Shown: positions 61,701 through 64,000 of the stretch, one piece after another
How the letters are laid out: each line of letters opens with the position of its first letter
Numbering within the stretch: the first letter of the stretch is position 1
Origin: Dermatemys mawii
Taxonomy: Eukaryota > Chordata > Testudines > Dermatemydidae
DNA length: 64,000 bases
NCBI GenBank assembly: GCA_007922305.1
Contig: ML677330.1
Coordinates: 709,109-773,108, forward strand
Direction: 5' to 3'
Program-made: the position numbers and the translations under genes
The notes under the pieces: generated by a model
Told to the model about the DNA's origin: nothing
Databases searched by the model: none
What the model saw: only the letters and a program-made list of their open reading frames with translations

Positions 61701-62059
61701 ACCCATCACTAGATTAGTACCATTTCACCCCTTCCTCCAGGCCCCACCCCACACCTGCCCTGCGTCTTCCCACTCTGCCCCATCCCCCGAGCATTCCTTG
61801 CCCTCACTCCCCCCACCCCAGCACCTCTTGCATGCCACAGAACAGCTGATCTGCAGCTGGTGGGAGGTGCTGGGAGGCAAGGAGAGGCGCTGATTGGCAG
61901 GGCCTCTGCCAGGCGGGAGGCGACTGGTGGGAGGGGGAGGCACTAATGCAGGGGTTACCAGTGAGTGCTCAGCCCTGAAGCAGCCACAAAGTTGGCACTT
62001 ATGGAAACATTGGAACTTGGGGAACTTTTACTGAAAAAATGTCGGCACCAGGTGAGTTT

Positions 62060-62275
62060 AGGTGCCCATAGGCTTCAGTGGCATCTGAGTGGTGGTTTTG
62101 TGAATACCAGTAGCACCTAAATCTGGGATTTAGGCACCTAAAGTGGCAGTTAGGCACTTCAATTCATTTGTGAAGCTAGTGCTAAGTGACTTAGGGACCT
62201 ATGCCCCTTTAGAAAAATGCATCTTAGGTTCCTAAATTACTTGAGTGCTTCTGAAAAATTTAGCCAAAGTTTTTT
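62060..62275. mobile_element. palindromic MITE, TTAGGCACCTAAA type
   Basis: 'ggtgagtttaggtgcccata' at the left and 'cttctgaaaaatttagcc' at the right are decayed arms. The interior repeats 'gcacctaaatctgggattta', 'ggcacctaaag' and 'gtgacttagggacc' in both directions. Related to 12530-12655. Confidence 0.65.
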
Positions 62276-63084
62276 AAAAAAGGAATCTAAACTAATCCCT
62301 ATAGAATTAGAACAATTCTGAGCAAAGGGCTGCTTGTTCTTAAACAGATGGAGAATGACCCTTAAGTTTTCAGTTTCTATGAATCTGTGTAAAGTACCAT
62401 GCAATGGAGTTGTCTTCTATTCTTTTTTTAACCACATATATAAAAAAATCACTTAAAAAGTGATCTCCTCGAGACCTTTAGAGCAAGGGCAAAAGGCTTA
62501 TTCTAAGGGTCACATTTCATGTGCATAAGCAAGTAACCACAGGGCACTGTGGAATGTCTGTAAATGGATTTCATTACAGAAATTCAGCTTAAAGCAACTA
62601 TAAATAATCCTATGACAAACGCTGTATATTGCTTCAAGTTCTTCTATAATAAAAATATTTTAGTAACACAACAATCCATGATAGCAGGAAATGAAATAGA
62701 AGAGGCTGCACATCTTCCTTTTTGTGCTTTCAGGGCAACGTTATATTGTTATATGTTTTAAAGAAGAAAGATGTGATATTCATATTTTAGCAAAGTAATC
62801 TTATCAAAACAAGGTTATGTCATTCCATATGGCTGAGACAGGGTGGCTAAACAAATACACAAATCTTTTCTGGCTCTTCCTTAACCCTCAGAGATCATCT
62901 GTTCAGCAGGACAGGTGTGCTGGCTTCATGATATTCTGCCCAAAGGAATATCTCAATATATATCTCGAATCTGTACAATTTTTTGGATGGATTTTGACTG
63001 AGGGGGCATTTAAAATACAAGTTTCAAGTATTGGCATCAGATTAACCAATTCTGACCACATAAAGATGCAATGTAGACCTCAGG
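62276..63084. other. no recognised feature
   Basis: Unassigned AT-rich sequence with two motif-free ORFs (62564-62761 and 62817-63107). Confidence 0.45.
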
Positions 63085-63200
63085 TCCCAGTTCAGCAAAG
63101 CATTTAAGCTCCTGGTCAACTTTAAGAACATGTTCAGGCCCCACTGATTTCAGTAGAATTTAAGCATATGTATAAGCATAAGTGCTTTACTGAACTGGGA
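63085..63200. mobile_element. palindromic MITE, TCCCAGTTCAGCAAAGC ends
   Basis: The left arm tcccagttcagcaaagc (from 63085) and the right arm gctttactgaactggga (to 63200) pair over 24 bp with three mismatches. The best-preserved copy of the family in this window. Confidence 0.8.
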
Positions 63201-63254
63201 TGGACTGACTTACATGCTTGTGGGTAAGCATGTGCTTAAATGCTTTGCAGACAT

Positions 63255-63380
63255 GAGGCCTCACTGTGTAATACACACAAAACGTATGCCCAAATAAATC
63301 TGTTAATGTTTAACGTGCCACCGGACTCCTCATTGTTTTTGTGGATACAGACCAACATGGCTAGCCCTCTGATACTTGAC
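63255..63380 (+). mobile_element. Penelope-like element tail with decayed hammerhead
   Basis: Reads 'tatgcccaaataaatctgtt', then 'aacgtgccaccggactcctc', then 'tttttgtggatacagacc', 'aacatggctagccctctgat', a tail I associate with Penelope-like elements in turtles and archosaurs. Just before it, tgtgtaatacaca (63265-63277) could form the old hammerhead stem II, and caaaacg (63278-63284) stands where GAAA is expected. The catalytic core is therefore lost. The family link is from memory. Confidence 0.65.
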
Positions 63381-64000
63381 ACAAAACTTGGCACCCTTCT
63401 ACTATGATGAATTAGCTTCTGCCAGCTGGTTCTGTTTCCTTTCAGAGAGATGTCAAAGCCATGAATTTCAGCCCTAGATCAAAACTGTCCCAAAAGTTGC
63501 GGGCTGTACAGTCCAGGGTTTTGATTTGAAATAGTCTCGGCCGGAAAGGGTACAAATCAGAAACATTTCATCACATCTGTTCATCATATCACAGCCACTT
63601 CTAAATGTCCCCATCCTATTGTGCTAGTGCCGATGCAAGCATGAGACGGGACAACAGACAACTCTGGATCTTTGTGTGCTGCATTGATCCTGTGGGAGCA
63701 CCAGAAAGGCATTGCATCTCCTGTAGCCGCCCAGCATGCAGAAATATGCACCTACAGATGGGCCATGTGCACTTTTACTTGCTGTTGGCCAACTTCAGAG
63801 GAGGGTGGGGACATGCCCCTGCCTCCTTTAGGGTTCGAAAGAGGAATAGCCTTATTCAGGAGAGCAGAGACAGCAACTTTAGCTGTCCCTTGCATTGGAA
63901 GGAAACATATTGGGAGACTCTTTGCCTTCCCCAACCCTAGTACAAGGAAGTCGGCCACAATCTGGCTGTTAAGTTTCTAAAGATATACTTATCAAGGAAA
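63381..64000. other. no recognised feature
   Basis: Overlapping ORFs of 111 and 102 codons in two plus frames at 63605-63980, and 68 on minus, have no motif I recognise. Unassigned to the window edge. Confidence 0.4.

Noticed and set aside
63605..63980. Overlapping 111- and 102-codon ORFs near the right edge
   Set aside because: Two frames of the same stretch, no motif in either.
1..64000. CRISPR arrays, operons, rRNA or tRNA genes, host protein-coding exons
   Set aside because: No regularly spaced repeats, no cloverleaf and no recognised host protein segment in any frame.

Overview
This is a vertebrate nuclear window that looks like turtle DNA: AT-rich, almost free of long ORFs, with no recognisable host exon, rRNA, tRNA, operon or CRISPR array. 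The turtle (Testudines) assignment is an inference. It rests on CR1 LINEs whose ORF1 carries an SGNH-esterase domain, on palindromic MITE families I recognise from turtle and archosaur genomes, and on Penelope-like tails with hammerhead-type cores. No database search was possible, so repeat family names come from memory of consensus sequences.

Layout. 1-480: antisense CR1 ORF2 fragment. 1.7-2.0 kb: MITE. 4374-5049: solo LTR (+) with TGGAG duplication. 9.7-13.6 kb: MIR-like SINE/L2 pieces and a 298-bp MITE with good TIRs. 15.8-16.3 kb: two short palindromic MITEs, one with a perfect 8-bp target duplication. 18775-21600: decayed non-LTR retrotransposon with endonuclease, reverse transcriptase and C-terminal region. 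22.7-33.4 kb: scattered MITEs, MIRs, a CR1 tail, a GC-rich unclassified repeat and a Penelope-like tail next to a MITE. 35862-36522: second copy of the 4.4-kb LTR, on the opposite strand. 37.0-39.2 kb: (CA)n, a hAT-type fragment, L2-like and MITE pieces. 42023-42195: inverted pair of Penelope-like tails. 45476-47155: the coding body of a DNA transposon, one 559-codon frame broken only by three stops. 49205-50880: antisense CR1 retaining ORF1 and the endonuclease but lacking the RT. 52.6-55.4 kb: GC-rich repeat, then a solo LTR inserted in a sense CR1. 56417-58266: non-autonomous hAT with perfect 8-bp duplication, itself split by an LTR-like insertion. 58.4 kb: ATCT microsatellite. 61.6-63.4 kb: palindromic repeats and a Penelope-like tail with a decayed hammerhead.

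Nothing here acts together as a pathway. The window is a layered record of insertions, deletions and decay. The items most worth following are the near-intact transposase of unassigned superfamily, the hammerhead remnants, the CR1 copy with a microhomology-bounded RT deletion, and the nested insertions whose order can be read from target duplications.
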